A stretch of 64,000 nucleotides of DNA from Phoronis australis (lineage: Eukaryota; Phoronida; Phoronidae), in NCBI GenBank assembly GCA_002633005.1, contig NMRA01000046.1, positions 870,144 to 934,143 on the forward strand, read 5' to 3'. Position 1 is the first letter of the stretch; each line of letters starts with the position of its first letter. The notes beneath the pieces were generated by a model. The model was not told the DNA's origin. It saw only the letters and a program-made list of their open reading frames with translations, and searched no databases. A program made the position numbers and the translations under genes. Below are positions 1 to 13,800 of this stretch, piece after piece.

Positions 1-458
1 TTATAGGGACTATATCAAACTTGACACAGAGGCTATTATCAGTGATTTCAATAGTTTAGTACCCATTTGTGCTGTAGGGGCAATAAACATGGAAATTACA
101 CCTGGTCTGCCAATGGAACTTAATGCCATCAGGTAATGTGTATAGGCTTGAAATCGCATGTTACAGGCCAAACAAAGGTTTGCTGTTTTCTCAGGAATTT
201 CCACTGGCCCGAAATTGCGACGAGGTTTTTCGAGTCGGCCTATCATGACCAAAACGCGATATGAGTTAAGATTAGTGCATGGTGGTAATGTGAGAGGTCG
301 CAGGTTCAAAAGATTCAGCAACTGCCGTGGCGTGATTTTTCACTTTACTATAGTGATTCCCAACAATCATCATTCCCATAATGGTAAGGAGATAGCATAG
401 CCTCCAAAGCTGGATGAGGAGGTAATAACTAATAGCATTAAACTGCATTGCATTCGGG
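1..458. other. Flank without recognisable gene
   Basis: Short open frames on both strands, none with convincing protein similarity. 225-290 has a word (CGTTTCGGTC-like) also near 28260, suggesting a decayed repeat. Confidence 0.4.
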
Positions 459-2798
459 CAAATCACAATCAAGGTCCATATTCGGTCGCCACTTTTGGTG
501 AAAAATGAAGGTTGTCATATAACTGTAAAAGCTGGGTTATTATAAAGTACCATCATTCCAGGTTTGTAATCTAAAATATTTTTGCACAAGAACCATCGAA
601 TAAAATTTTATGGCCTAATGCATCACATCTGTATAAAAGGGTACATACGCTACAACTTGTGGTCACAGCCCACTTCTATAATGCAAAAATTCATACAAGG
701 TTAATTTAATAAGTTCTTGGTCAAATTGAAGAAGTATCACACGCTAAAGTAAGAAAAGTTGTTACCGTGCTGATAAGTTGTTCTAGATGACCATTACATT
801 GCTTATCTTAACACAGAATAATGAGAACTTCTCTTGCAATATGATTCTTACAAAAAGAAAATGACAAGTAACTACTTTTTCAAAAACTTTATTGGTGCTA
901 TTTGCCTAGTTTTCAATACATTCACCAGTGGGTCAAAATAGTTAAAGCAATGCTAGGCCCAGTGTTCAACTTGTAAACAGTAATAAATGGTACTGGTTGG
1001 GGGGTACGTACACTACGCACAGTTAATCAACGTCAAATTTTGACTAAGTTACAAATATATGGAATGGTCTCAAGTTTTGTGCTGCCTCTACTTGTTGGTT
1101 TGATGCAAGTTGAAGTTGTCTTGAGAGATAGAGAACCTGCCTATGCAACATCAGTTGTCACATGACGTGTCTTCTAGGATTTTCAGTACTAGCCAAGTCC
1201 TGTGTGGCATTTTATTGTCCCCAAATTTGATAATGTCCATTGTTTTTTTGTCAGACTGTATTTATTTTGGAAATATCGGTATTGTTCATGAGAACAGCAG
1301 TATGTAAAAATTCTTGTGGGCAATACTTTATAGCACAGAGGTTGAAGACCTGTATGTACACTACACAGTGGTACGTACACTACATTTCAATGACTTTTCA
1401 GGTTGATAAAAAATAATAAAAATCTACTGAGAGTTCATTTACCAATATTCAAAGAGAACAAATAAAAAGTACAGCAAGCAGTCATGTGCATATCTGTCTG
1501 TCATTCTTTGAAAACAGGCACATGTTAAAATGTAGGGGTACGTACACTACACAAATGCTAATATTTCACTCAAAACAATTTTTAACTAACACCCTTTTAA
1601 CCTAGCATTTTAATTGAAGAAGCTGTCTGTGACAAGTGTTGCTTACTTAACATGTAATATTTTTTGTTTCATGGTATTTATTCACATGGGGGTACATACA
1701 CTACACAGGGGTACGTACACTACATTTCAATGACATGTCAGGTTTGTAACTAAATACTAAGAATCTACTGAGAGTTAGTTGATTTACTAAATCAATTCAA
1801 AGAGAAAAAATAAAAAGCATATTAATGTGCATATCTGTCAGGCACAATTTAAAATATGGGTGTACGTACACTACACAAATGGTAATATTTCAGTCAAAAC
1901 AAATGTATTGGCAATAAACATTCTTTTAACCTAACATTTTTAAGGAAGAAAACAGTCTTTGACCAATGTTGCTCACTTACCAAGTGACATTTTAATTTCA
2001 TGGCATTTGTAAACATGGGGGTACATACACTACAAAAGGGGGTGCCTACACTACATCACGCATCACATGGTAACATAATGTTGTATGGCCATTTATTTTT
2101 CTTTGGTGATAATAAACACCATGTTTTATTTAAAAGGCAATAATTTCATTTGCAAGGACCATTTGTGTTACTGAATTCCACATGGGGGTACGTACACTAC
2201 ATTTTGTTAGTCTTTTTGGCCCATTTTCAACACAGCAGAACCCATTCAATATCCAAACTTTTGTTTGTTTAGATATTGAATAATTTGCAGTGTTGCCTAG
2301 GCTGACATATTTTGCAGTTCTTTTCGTTACAGAGTGAGAACTTTAATTTTTAACCTTCTTTACAGTAGGTGAGGGTTAGAAACACAGAATTTACAAATTT
2401 CGTAACGAGTGCCTGTTTTATGATGAACCGTACCATTTCTCGATGATTAAGCACAACTTCATCTAATTGACTCCGAAAGTGACTCAAGTTATTCCCAGTC
2501 ATATCTAAACAATTGCTTGCTTGATAAAATAAATTTCTTTTCTACTTGTGACAGTTGAAAATTGTTACCGTATTTTTAAAGTGGCCACTCATAACGCTAA
2601 AAATGGATGAAATTCATAGACAAAAACATGTATTGACTTTCTCAGACATTGTCCGATTTTGACGATTCTTTTTTTAATTTGCACAACTGATTAACTCTGC
2701 ATATGAGATTCAGTTGGCATTTGGTAAGTGACCAAAGAAATTTATTTTAGACCTCAACACTGTCAACTGTTAAATATGGACCTTGATTGTGATTTAGC
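459..2798 (-). mobile_element. GTACGTAC-rich TIR element, copy A
   Basis: Both ends carry the inverted repeat AATCACAATCAAGGTCCAT, and at least eight internal copies or near-copies of GGGGTACGTACACTAC occur. It is the inverse of copies B and C. No intact transposase frame is visible, so it is probably non-autonomous or decayed. The superfamily is not determined. Confidence 0.75.
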
Positions 2799-2876
2799 CG
2801 ATTTCCCACCAGCATCTATGAATGATTCTTAACAGTTGGGAATTGCAGTTTATCCACTTATTGCATAAATGGCAGG

Positions 2877-3029
2877 ACTCAGGGTTGGATCCAGGATTTT
2901 GAGTTGAGGGGGGCACGTATTAGCCAGGATTTTGCTTGTCAGATGTTTGCACCCCCAACCTGCCAAATGGATCTAGGAGAATTTTAGGAGGGCCATTGCC
3001 CCTTGGCCCCCCTCTAAATCCGCCACTGG
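2877..3029. mobile_element. Short MITE related to the CAGTGGCGGAT family
   Basis: About 153 bp. The right end, inverted, is CAGTGGCGGATTTAGAGG; the left is the decayed CAGGGTTGGATCCAGG. GGACT flanks both sides. Confidence 0.55.
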
Positions 3030-3611
3030 GACTTTTATGATGGCCTTCATTTTTTCAGAATAACAAAGACACTTTCCCCATTTTAGACACTCAGCAGACT
3101 ATAAAAACTAAATCCATCATTGAATATTGAACTTTTGCATTTTTGAATGGCAAAAATCTGAAAACCACAATAGAAAAAATAATACCCATTGCAACTATTG
3201 ATTCTTTGTTGATATGTGCTAACCTCATGTCTGGGGTGACTTAACATCACCTATCTAAATGATCTTAATTCCCCCAAAGATGCAGGGAAATTGGAATTGG
3301 GAGAGTGGTGTCGTGAAAAGAAAAAGAAAGATGATGGTTAGAGAAATGAACCACTGAAACATCATATCAGTTGTACAGCTGGTGTAAACATACACTCACT
3401 GGTCCTATGGTTTGGGCAACTCAACCAGTATTTTTCAGCTTGAGGAGATGTTATTGTTCTCTGACTTAAACTTGGGTAATGAGGCATGAAATTGCCCACA
3501 ATATCATTTATAAAATTTCGTTTTGAAATAGCATATTTGAATAGTTCATGGAAAGTACAAGTGGCTAGGTTTTTGAATTTTGAAAACTATTAACAGTCAC
3601 AGGAAATGTGA

Positions 3612-4330
3612 TTTCATGCCATTTCCTATTTTTTTGCGACATCTCTCAAGAGCTAGCTATAGCAGCTTTGCAGTAGCTATGTTCTGAATTTCAGTTTGCT
3701 GGTATTAGAATACTAAAATCTTGTACCAAATGAAACCAGTTCCAACAATTTATTGTGGCATGCATGCGCGCAATCTCGTGGAAGAATAACAGTTAATGGA
3801 TAATCCGCGAAAAAAGACATTGGCGAATTGGTGACGCATAGTATATTCCATATGGCACCGAAAGTCGACAGTACACAACGTTAGCAGAGGATTAATGACA
3901 GAACACCAACTTTGAAAACACTGTCAGCAAATAATTTAATAATGTTAAATCCTTGTGAGAGACCTGGAATTGTCAATGGGGTAACTCCAGACGGTGGGAT
4001 CAACAGAAAACCCCAGATCTATTTGGCCGATTATGCATTTCATTCAGTGCCCATGAAGCCGATGGTTTGGTGATAAGAGCTGCCTGAAGAAACATGACTT
4101 GCATTATCTCGATTTACAAGTATAACTGGACAAAGTGGCCTTTCCAAATTAGTGTTGATAAGCCAGTGGAACGTGAGACCCTAAGGTCCCAGTCAAGTCC
4201 TCACAACACAATTCCACATTAATGGTTTACTCAGTCAAAGTCAAATGTCACTAATTAGTGTCAGATTTCGTGAAGTCATTTTTTATCCACACTGACGAAG
4301 TAGTGCATAGTGTAACTTTGCACCAAAACA
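3612..4330 (+). repeat. Dispersed repeat ending near the DOK-like promoter
   Basis: 3612-3890 and 4245-4330 match 45282-45660 in the same orientation (CCATTTCCTA then TTTTTTGCGACATCTCT). No coding potential was seen. Confidence 0.55.
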
Positions 4331-4579
4331 AGACTAACAAACGGCCAGTTAGAGACTGCACAAACTTATATATTATGATTATTATGAAACTGAAAGTTGC
4401 AGAAAAGTGACCACATACGTACTCGACCAACCAAACTACGTACAACAGTAATTTGTTCACAGACTGATCTTACCCCAATTCGATAGGAAACATAGCACAA
4501 TCAGTACACTCAAACTTGTAAACATTCTTGTAAAGTTGAATTTTCCTTAATCACAAACCCACAGTAGGGCAAACAAAAA

Positions 4580-4744
4580 TAGTCAAGAGACCGGTGGCAA
4601 AAATCATGTGAGTGATGTCACGTGACGGACCAAAGCATACTAGTTTTGTGCCCTCTTGTGGCAACCACAGTAGACCTACTTTCAGGTCAACGATGAGTCC
4701 ATCATCAAACGATTCTACGAAAAGGCTCGGTGAAGTGACGTAAT
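4580..4744 (+). promoter_or_regulatory. Putative promoter-proximal region of the DOK-like gene
   Basis: Upstream of the start codon lie an E-box CACGTG (4619-4624), a CTCF-core-like site read on the minus strand as CCACAAGAGGGCAC (4648-4661, one mismatch to CCASYAGRKGGCRS), and a CRE-like TGACGTAA (4736-4743) touching the ATG. No TATA box is seen. These are motif matches only. Confidence 0.35.
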
Positions 4745-4831
4745 ATGTCTGGTACCACTAAACAACACGTTATTCAAAAGAATTTCTTATATTACATTCA
4801 AGATGATGGAAAGCGAAGTGAAAGACGTCAG
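4745..4831 (+). CDS. DOK-like gene, exon 1 (29 codons)
   Basis: The ATG opens 29 codons ending CAG before the donor GTGAGA. The stretch IQDDGKRSERRQ aligns with the first beta strand and loop of the DOK7 PH domain (LRDGKKWKSRW), and the exon ends in phase 0, as exon 2 requires. I chose this start because homology begins about eight codons after it and promoter-like motifs lie just upstream. Confidence 0.75.
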
Positions 4832-7800
4832 GTGAGATATTTGTCATTTTCACTAGCGTACGGCTTGCAAGCTCTCGTTATCACACAGGCGTCCTCAGCT
4901 TCTGATCGTCCCCAATACACTCATATATGTGTGTGTGTGTGTGTAATACACTACAAGGTATGACACTCCCGACCAGAAATTCCACGGGTGCTTCACTTCA
5001 GCCGTCCAGGAATTAAGATTCATTATTATCACCAGCGTTAAATTTCTTGTTTAGTTGATCAGAATAGGATAGAGATTGTACTTCCTCAAACAATCAATTT
5101 CATTGTCATTCTTATTTATAATTTACACAGAAAATAGGAGCCCAGTTATATCATAGACTATAGATATTAGGAGTATCTATGGTTGTATGCAATCGGCTGA
5201 CCAAAATTGTGTCATTTGATTCTTATCTAATCTTTAGTAGGTCTGAGTCTCTGACTATGATTGGCTACATCCCCCAGACTGTCTGAGTGACTGAGATAAA
5301 TGGTAAAGAGCAAACATAGCTAGCCTATGTGGCCATGACATATGATCTAGGTCAGGTCATTGCTAACATATGTTTTAAACCAGAATATTAATCAAGTTAG
5401 TGATATATGGCACTATGTAGGGTGGAATACACAAAATGCTACATATACAAATGTGTGCCATTTGAATAATGCAATGGGGGGTTATTTCGATCGAGTTCCG
5501 TTTGGGCTGGTGTGTCTTATGCCAAACAGTTGGACATCACCTGTGAGTTCTAATACATAAGATACTGTTGAAAGAGGGAGTTATAGTTGCGTAACTTTGA
5601 AAAGTTTAATCTGTGTAAGGCATTATTTCACTGAAAAGCTTCTAGCACATGGGCAATTCCGTGAAAAGGTCCACATCAAGACAAAAAAATTAAAATTGTT
5701 GCTATAATAACATTTCTGGTCTCATATGAAAGCCCATTCTCTCTAGTTTCAGAGCCCATATTTGATTGTTCTCGGCTAAATCATAATGAAGGTCCATATT
5801 TGAGAGTTGCAAAATATGTTAGCCTAGGCAACACTGCAAATTATCCAATATCTAAACTAACCAAAAGTTTGGACATTGACTAGGTTCTGCTATGTTGAAA
5901 GTGGGCCAAAAAGGCTAAAAATGTAGTGTACGTACCCCCTTGTAGAATTCAGTTACACAAATGGTCATTTCAAATGAAATTATAGCCTTTTAAATACATG
6001 GTGCTTATTATCATCAAAGAAAACGTGAAATAAATGGCTATACAACATTATGCTACCATGTGATGCAGAAACAGTGATGTAGTGTAGGCACCCCCTTTTG
6101 TAGTGTACGTACCCCCATGTTTACAAATGCCATGAAATTTAAATATCACTTGGTAAGTGAGCAACACTGGTCGTAGACAGTTTCCTTCCTCAGAAATATT
6201 AGGTTAAAAGGGCGTTCATTGCAAATACATTTGTTTTGAGTGAAATATTAGAATTTGTGTAGTGTACGTACCCCTATATTTTAATTTGTACCTATTTTCA
6301 AAGTATGGCAGATATGCAACTCAATGCTGTGCTTTTTATTTTTTCTCTTTGAATTGATTTAGTAAATCAACTAACTCTCATTAGATTCTTAGTATTTAGT
6401 TACAAACCTGACATGTCATTGAAATGCAGTGTATGTGTAGTGTACGTAGCCTGAGGCGAACAGATGCAACAAAGATGTAAAACAAAAATATTACACGGTA
6501 AGTAAGCAACATTGTCACTGACAGCTTGCTTCATTAAAAATGCTAGGTTAAAAGTATGTTAATTACAAATACATTATTTGTTTTGAGTGAAACATTTAGC
6601 ATTTGTGTAGTGTACGTACCCCTATATTTTAATATGTGCCTGTTTTCAAAGAATGACAGACAGACATACACACTTGTATGCTGTACTTTTTATTTGTTCT
6701 CTTTGAATATATTTGGTAAATGAACTAACTCTCAGTAGATTTAAGCAGGGCTCAACACTAACGGTTGCCCGATTGCCCGTGTACATGTAGATTTTGCGTC
6801 GGGCAAGTGGAATTTGAAAAGTACTTGCCCGATGGGCAAGTTAAAAAGCTAGCTGCATAGGCAAGTAGATCCTAAGATTGTCTGCTCGACATTTGCTCCA
6901 AAGTAACGAACCCCGACACAAGCCTAAAAACCGTCAAAAAAGCCTCGGAGGCCGTCAAAGAAACTCCCGTCTTCGAATGAGCACCGAAAGGAAAATAGAA
7001 CGAGTGTGATGCAACGTGCACAGATGACGCTCGCAGTCAAATCCTTTCGATTCTCTGAACGTGCCTGCAGTTTCTGAATAAGTTGTCACGTGATACTACT
7101 GATCGTCTGCACTCTGGCAAAACATCTAAACATGGAAGCCGTCCAGACCTGTACGGCATTGGTTTAGTTGCTAAAAAACAAGTTAAGGAAGAATCAAAGC
7201 AATAATATGAAACGAAAAGTGCGGGGATGGGTTCCGTCATGGGAAATTAGGTTTTCTGGCCTGCGAGACAGTGAACAAGGGATGACGTTTGATTTTTGCC
7301 GGCGTTTACCTATGTACAGCTGGAAGCACCGCGTTCTTCAGCGGATGTAAGTCATGCAGATAAGCGCAAAAACTAAATAGTGAATGATTGACGACATATT
7401 TTCTACACTACACAGCAGTTTAAAAGGCCTGGTATTTATTCAGGGGGAATTCCAAAGGACATTCTTATGAATTCCCGGCTCCCGGATGCGAGTCCCGAAA
7501 GAAGAGGAATACGGTCTTTGGGATTGCCGCTCTGAAGTCTGACTTTTTGCGGTTTATCTATTTTTCAAAAATGTAATTATTTATTGAAAATAAAAGTATA
7601 TGTGGCATTATTATATGTTAAAATTTGATTTTAATTTATATAAGTATATGTGGCATTATTATATGTTAAATTTTGATTTTAATCTAATACAAGCTACCGA
7701 TGACCAAAACTGTGCAAGATTTTTACGGATAGCTAAAAATGAAATTCAGGTTAGCAACAACTCAAGTTTAATGCATGAGGGCGTATAAACTAATGAATAC

Positions 7801-10800
7801 ACAGAAGTGTCCAGAGTTCATGCCCTAGCTCATTTCGGCACCTGTGAACGTGTGACAGTGGTTCAGATGCCATAGTTACTCTTCTAATTTGTCTCTCTAG
7901 TGTTTTGACACACCTTATAAATAAATGTTCTATACGAAGAATCGTTAAAAAATAGCAACTCATGTATATAGCGTGCACAACACAAGAGGAGGTTCAGCGC
8001 AGGCAGCCCTACGGTAACACATTACCGAGGTGTGCACATGCACGGTGCTATTTGGGATTGTACTTGGGGCAAGTAAAAATTTCAACTACTTGCCCAAAGA
8101 GCAAGTGGCTTGAAAAGTTAATGTTGAGCCCTGTTAAGTATTTTTTTATAAACTTGACAAGTCATTGAAATGTAGTGTACGTAACCCTGTGTAGTGTACG
8201 TACCTTCAACCTTTGTGCTATAAAGTATTGCCCACAAGTATTTTTACATACTGCTGTTCTCATGAACAATACCAAAATGCATCCAGTATGACAAAAAAAG
8301 ATGGACAATATCAAATTTGTGGACAATAAAATGCCACACAGGACTTGGCTAGTACTGAAAATCCTAGAAGACATGTCATGTGACAACTGATATTGCAGTT
8401 CACTATCTTTCAAGACAACTTGCAACAAACCAGCAAGTAGAGGCAGCACAAAACTCGAGACCATCCCATACATTTGTAACTTAGTCAAAATTTGATATTG
8501 GTTGACTGTGTGTAGTGTACGTACCCCCCAACCAGTACCATTTTTTACTGTTTAGAAGTTGAGCACTGGGCCTAGCATTGCTTTAACTATTTTGACCAAC
8601 TGGTGAATGTATTGAAAACTAGGCAAATAGCACAAATAAAGTTTTTGAAAAAGTAGTTACTTTTCATTTTCTTTTTGTAAGAATCATATTGCAAGAGAAG
8701 AAGTTCTCATAGATAAGCAATGTAATGGTCATCTAGAACAACTTGATCAGCATGGTAACAACTTTTCTTACTGTAGCGTGTGATACTTCTTCAATTTGAT
8801 CAAGAACTTATTAAATTAACAGCTACCTTATATGAATTTTTGCATGATAGAAGTGGGCTGTGACCACAAGTTGTAGTGTAGGTACCCTTTTATACAGATG
8901 TGATGCATTAGGCCATAAAATTTTATTCGGTGGTTCTTGTGCAAAAATATTTTAGATTACAAACCTGGAATGATGATACTTTATAGTAACCCAGCTTTTA
9001 CAGTTATATGACAACCTTCATTTTTCACCAAAAGTGACCACCGAATATGGACCTTGATTGTGATTTGCTCGCCAGGTATAACTTTTAATTTTTGCCGAAA
9101 TGGACCCGTTTTTGGAGGTCACTTGACCCTAAATAATTACCTTAATTTTCATGTGTGTTGCTGGTTATGGGTATTTCACTATACTATCAAATTTGTGCAA
9201 TGACATGAGCCCCAAACTTAATAAAAATAACCACTTGGGGTCAAAGGTCAACTCTTGGATATCATGCTGCCGTACGTCCGTCACAAAAAAGTGTTACGTT
9301 AAAAGTGTTCAATCAAAATTAAAATAATTTCAGATTTTATTTTTACTTGTTACTCAATATTATTGACCAAAATTCTAGATCCCAGGGATTATTCGTTAAG
9401 TCAGAAATTGCGTGACTGACGTACAGCGAATTTGTATGTCCATCACGTACGTTCGTCACATCCATGAAATTACAATTTTTCAGCCAATAAAAATAACCTT
9501 AGATCATGTTTTTACTTTCTAAACTTGCAAAAGATAAAATGTATCTCACACCTGAGAACCTCAAAACCATAAAATATTTCACTAAAAGGCAGCTTTGAAA
9601 TTATGCGAAGAAGTTGCTACAGATTTAAACTAAATGCATTGGACTTTTTCAGTTTCAAAAGCATTTGCAGAAAAGTTATAGTTTACAATGTCACATAGTT
9701 ATTTTTAGTAGAATTCAATTTATTAAAATCAGACAGTCGGACCACATTATCAAATGTAAATAAAACAAAAAGTTAATTTAATGAACTATATTTTTCTGTT
9801 TGTACCCCGTTTGCAAAGAAATGCTTAGATTTAGGTAAAATTCAAGATGCAAAAATATTCATGCCAAAGAATTCTCAAGGTGTTATAGAATACAAATAAC
9901 AAGAGACCTAAAGGAATACATTCTCGAAGGAAAACGACTTGGAAAATGCAAGCATACGATGTGACAAACTCATTCACGATAAGCAATCTTATATGGACAA
10001 CAATGACAGCAAGAGAGTGTTTGAATGCTACAGATAGGATGGAGGCCAAGACCCACTTGTGTATACAAACGGCATATCCTTGATGAGCTGGAACGCACAT
10101 GGTCTTGCGAAAAAGATTGGACAATCTGAGGTTCTTGAATTTATATCTAGGTATCATGTAGTAGCAGTCAGTGAAACATGGGCAAATAAACCAAACCAGT
10201 TTAGTGTACCAGGCTATGTAAATTTTGGTGTGCAAAACATAAAGAGAAGAAAATTTGGAAGAAACTCCGGAGGAGTGAGTGTATTTATCAAACATGAATT
10301 AGGAAAATATTTTAAACTTTTGAAGGTTAATCATGTTCACAGTGTAGTCTTAAAGGGCGACAAAAGGTTGTTTAAGACGGATGATGTTATTATTTGCTTT
10401 ATTTATGTAGCTCCAGAAGGTTCGCCTGTGTATGACGACTCCGCAGATAAAAATGGGGTAACCCTGGTTTGCCAAGAGTTGTTGAATTTGTCTCAGAAGT
10501 TTTGCGATAGTCATTTTGTTGTCATTGTAGTAATACTGACAAGACAAGATGGAGGATGAACTAGTTTCTATTATATCCAAAAGGGGTCACTCGCATACAG
10601 TAGTTTCTTAAGGGGAGACAACTATACACCTTCCCCCGAGTTGATACAACAATCCACGAAAAGTTTATCAACTAAAGTTAACTATTGACTTATTTTAAAT
10701 GTCACAACAACTTAAAATGAACTTATAGTCCAACTACACAACTTCTGTACAGTCCGTTCACAAGTCCAACTTGCCGACCACGGGTTTCGGTACCCGGGCT

Positions 10801-13800
10801 GATCGTCTTAACACACTTCAGATGTTGGTGTTTGCGACACTTCTGGTGTTGGTAATGTCGGCGACTGGGCAACAGGTTTCTCGGCAGTTGTTCCAGAGTG
10901 CATGAGAAATGCTCGGTTTCTACGTATCTGAGTCCCATTATCTGTGAGAACTTGGTACGATCGAGGCGAGGACAATCGCTGCTGGATCTCCCCGAACTTG
11001 TTTTGATCACGAATCCACACATTGTCACCGGGGGAAAGAACCGGGAAGTTAACCGTTCTATGACGTTTGTCAAAGTTCAACTTGTTACACAATCTATCCT
11101 TCCTCTCTCATGTTTGTAAGGTTTTGTTAATTGTCAATGTTCACACGTTCTTGCAGAGCTTCCATAGTTGTTGGCAAAGTGGTCCGTAGACGTCTTGACA
11201 TCAAAAGCTGACTGGGTGCTAACCCGTTACGCAATGGTGTGGAACGGTAAGCCAGAAGTCCAAGAAATGGGTCTGCATTTTTTCTAAGAATGTTTTTGGC
11301 AGTTTGAACTGCTCTCTCGGCTTCGCCATTGGCCTGAGGGTATGATGGAGAGGAGGTAATGTGATCAAAATGATACTCTTGTGAGAAGAGACGAAAGGCT
11401 TCACATGCATACTGAGGTCCGTTATCGGACATTAAGGTATCTGGTATGCCATGAGTAGCAAATATACCTTTGATAGCCTCAATATCATGTTGGGCTGTTG
11501 TCTTAAGTAGACGTCTTATCTCGAACCAACGTGAGAAATAGTCTACGACGAGGACATAGTGAACGCCGTCAAGTTCAAAGAGGTCAGATGCAACCCGCTC
11601 CCAGGCACAGTCAGGAAAGGCCGAGGGTAGAAGGGGTTCTTTCTTTTCAACTCGATTTTGCGCACACGTGGGACACTGTTTGCACATGTTTTCTATCATT
11701 GAGCTAACTAGAGGCCACCACACGCTTTACATGGCTCGACCTCGACATTTTGTGATACCAAAGTGGCCTTGATGAATCTGGTCCAATACTTCCAATTGGA
11801 AGGACTAAGGTATGACGATTCGATCGTCATACATGAGCAGATCATCAGTTAAGGTTAAGTGATTGCGGTTGTCAAAGTAGGGTTTTAGTAAAGGTTGATC
11901 AGAAGGAAACGCAGGCCAACCATGTCTACAGAAGTCAATGACTTGCATGCAAACAGGATCTTCTGCTTGAGCATGTTTGATTTCGAGTAAGCGAGCCTGA
12001 GTGGCAGGGAGATGGCTCATGGTAAAACGCGCCTGGTCTTCGACCTCACTGATGAAGGTTTCATCTTCAGAGGTCAAAGAGTCCACAGTGACAATGAAGC
12101 AGCAATGATTTGACGCTTGCCTTGCACATAACAAACCGTAGGATTGTACCTCATGAGTCTGAGTCTAAAGCGTAGAATCCTTGGTGGAAGCTTAGAGAGA
12201 TCTTTAGAAGATAAAAGGGGAACCAAGGATGGTCCGATTCTAGAGTAAAGTCTAGACCAAGGATGTATGGTGCAAATTTCTCACAAGCCCAGGTTGAGGC
12301 CAGGGCCTCTTTCTCGATCACGGCGTATCGTTTCTCTGTGTCTGACAAGGCACGTGAGGCGAAGTATATAGGTCGTCGATGACCATCGTGTTCTTGCAAG
12401 AGAACGGCCCCAAGACCTGACTGTGACGCATCTGCCGCCACTATAGTCTTTCTCGTAGGTTCATAGTGAGCGAGAGTTGCAGAAGAGATAAGGAGCTCTT
12501 TGATATAAATCAAAGGAAGTCTGTTGAGGCTCCCCCCAGAACCATGACTGATCCTTGCGGAGGAGTTGACGTAAGGGCTTATTGACATCAGCTAATTGCG
12601 GCACAAATTTTGCCAACTGGTTAACCATACCCTGGAACCTTTGCAGGTCTGTTATAGTGGTAGGAGGTGGAAAGTCACGGATTGCATGAACTTTATCAGG
12701 ATCGGCCATGATGCCATCCTTGGTAATGGCATGACCCAAAAAGGTCATCCTACTTTTGGAGAACTCATATTTCTCTTTATTGAGTGTGATACCTGCTTCT
12801 TGTAAGTGACTTAGAGCTGCTCTGACACGATTGTCATGCTCCCTTTGAGTAGTGCCATGTTAGTGAGAACAGCATTTTTCAAAAATTTTTGAAAACGTGC
12901 ATGAAATATACATCACGAGAAAGCTCTCTACGAGACTAAAAGAACGGTGCAAAAAATTTTTAAATCGGACATACGGTTCCGGAGAAAATGGTGTTTTTGT
13001 GTCAAATTTTTTGGTAAAAATTCTGTCAAATCAAATTTGTGAGTTTGAAATATTATGGTTACAAATCTACATAACCTAGACAGACATGTTATATATCATT
13101 TCAAAGAAAATATTATGATGAATAATTTGCAAAAAAGAACATTTCGATTGGACATTCCTGTGCGAAGATATTGACCTTAGAGTCAACAAAGCCGACGAAG
13201 AAAAGTCTGTACGTACAATTTTGTTGTTTCAAATTGGCATAAAATAATAATTTCTCAAGAAAAAAAAATAAACTAGTATCATTTCAAGATTTTTCATCAG
13301 GGAAGTTGAAATCTGATAATTGGTTGGGCAAATTATTGATATTATTTTGTGACTTTTTTGTTGACATGCAGTTTGCGACTGACTTAACGTTGTCAAAATG
13401 CATTACTTTAAAAAATTAAAGATAAACAATATCATTTCAAATATGTATTGATGAAAAGTATGATAAGCAAAAATTTTAATACAAGCTTTATACAGTAAAT
13501 AGAAATTAAACATACTTTCCACAACAATGTAACAAAATGTAGACCTTGTCTTTAGCCATGCAGGAAAGTTCATGCTATGCAAACGACAACTGCAATATTT
13601 ATTTCCAAAGTTGTCTTGATATGAACACATAAAGGTATGTATGATGGGCAGATAAATAAAGTTCTCAAGCCATCCTCAAGGAAGGAAGGTCAAACCTTTT
13701 CACTGATTATTGGCAGTGAGTACCAGCAAGTAAACAGACAGTCAGTGGAGTTCCTTACACAGTCTTGTGGCCTCTTCAAGGAGTGCCTTACAGATTTATG

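Larger units (their letters stand above)
5775..9068 (+). mobile_element. GTACGTAC-rich TIR element, copy B (interrupted)
   Basis: Its ends match copies A and C, the left end having diverged to TCATAATGAAGGTCCATATT. It repeats GTAGTGTACGTACCCC about every 300 bp and is split by a hAT-like element (6746-8133). It sits inside LINE 5' sequence, shown by the uninterrupted copy near 57.2-58.3 kb. Confidence 0.75.

Noticed and set aside
8162-8488. 108-aa minus-strand ORF in the GTACGTAC element
   Set aside because: Copies A and C have frame breaks in the same stretch, so shared ancestry explains the similarity.
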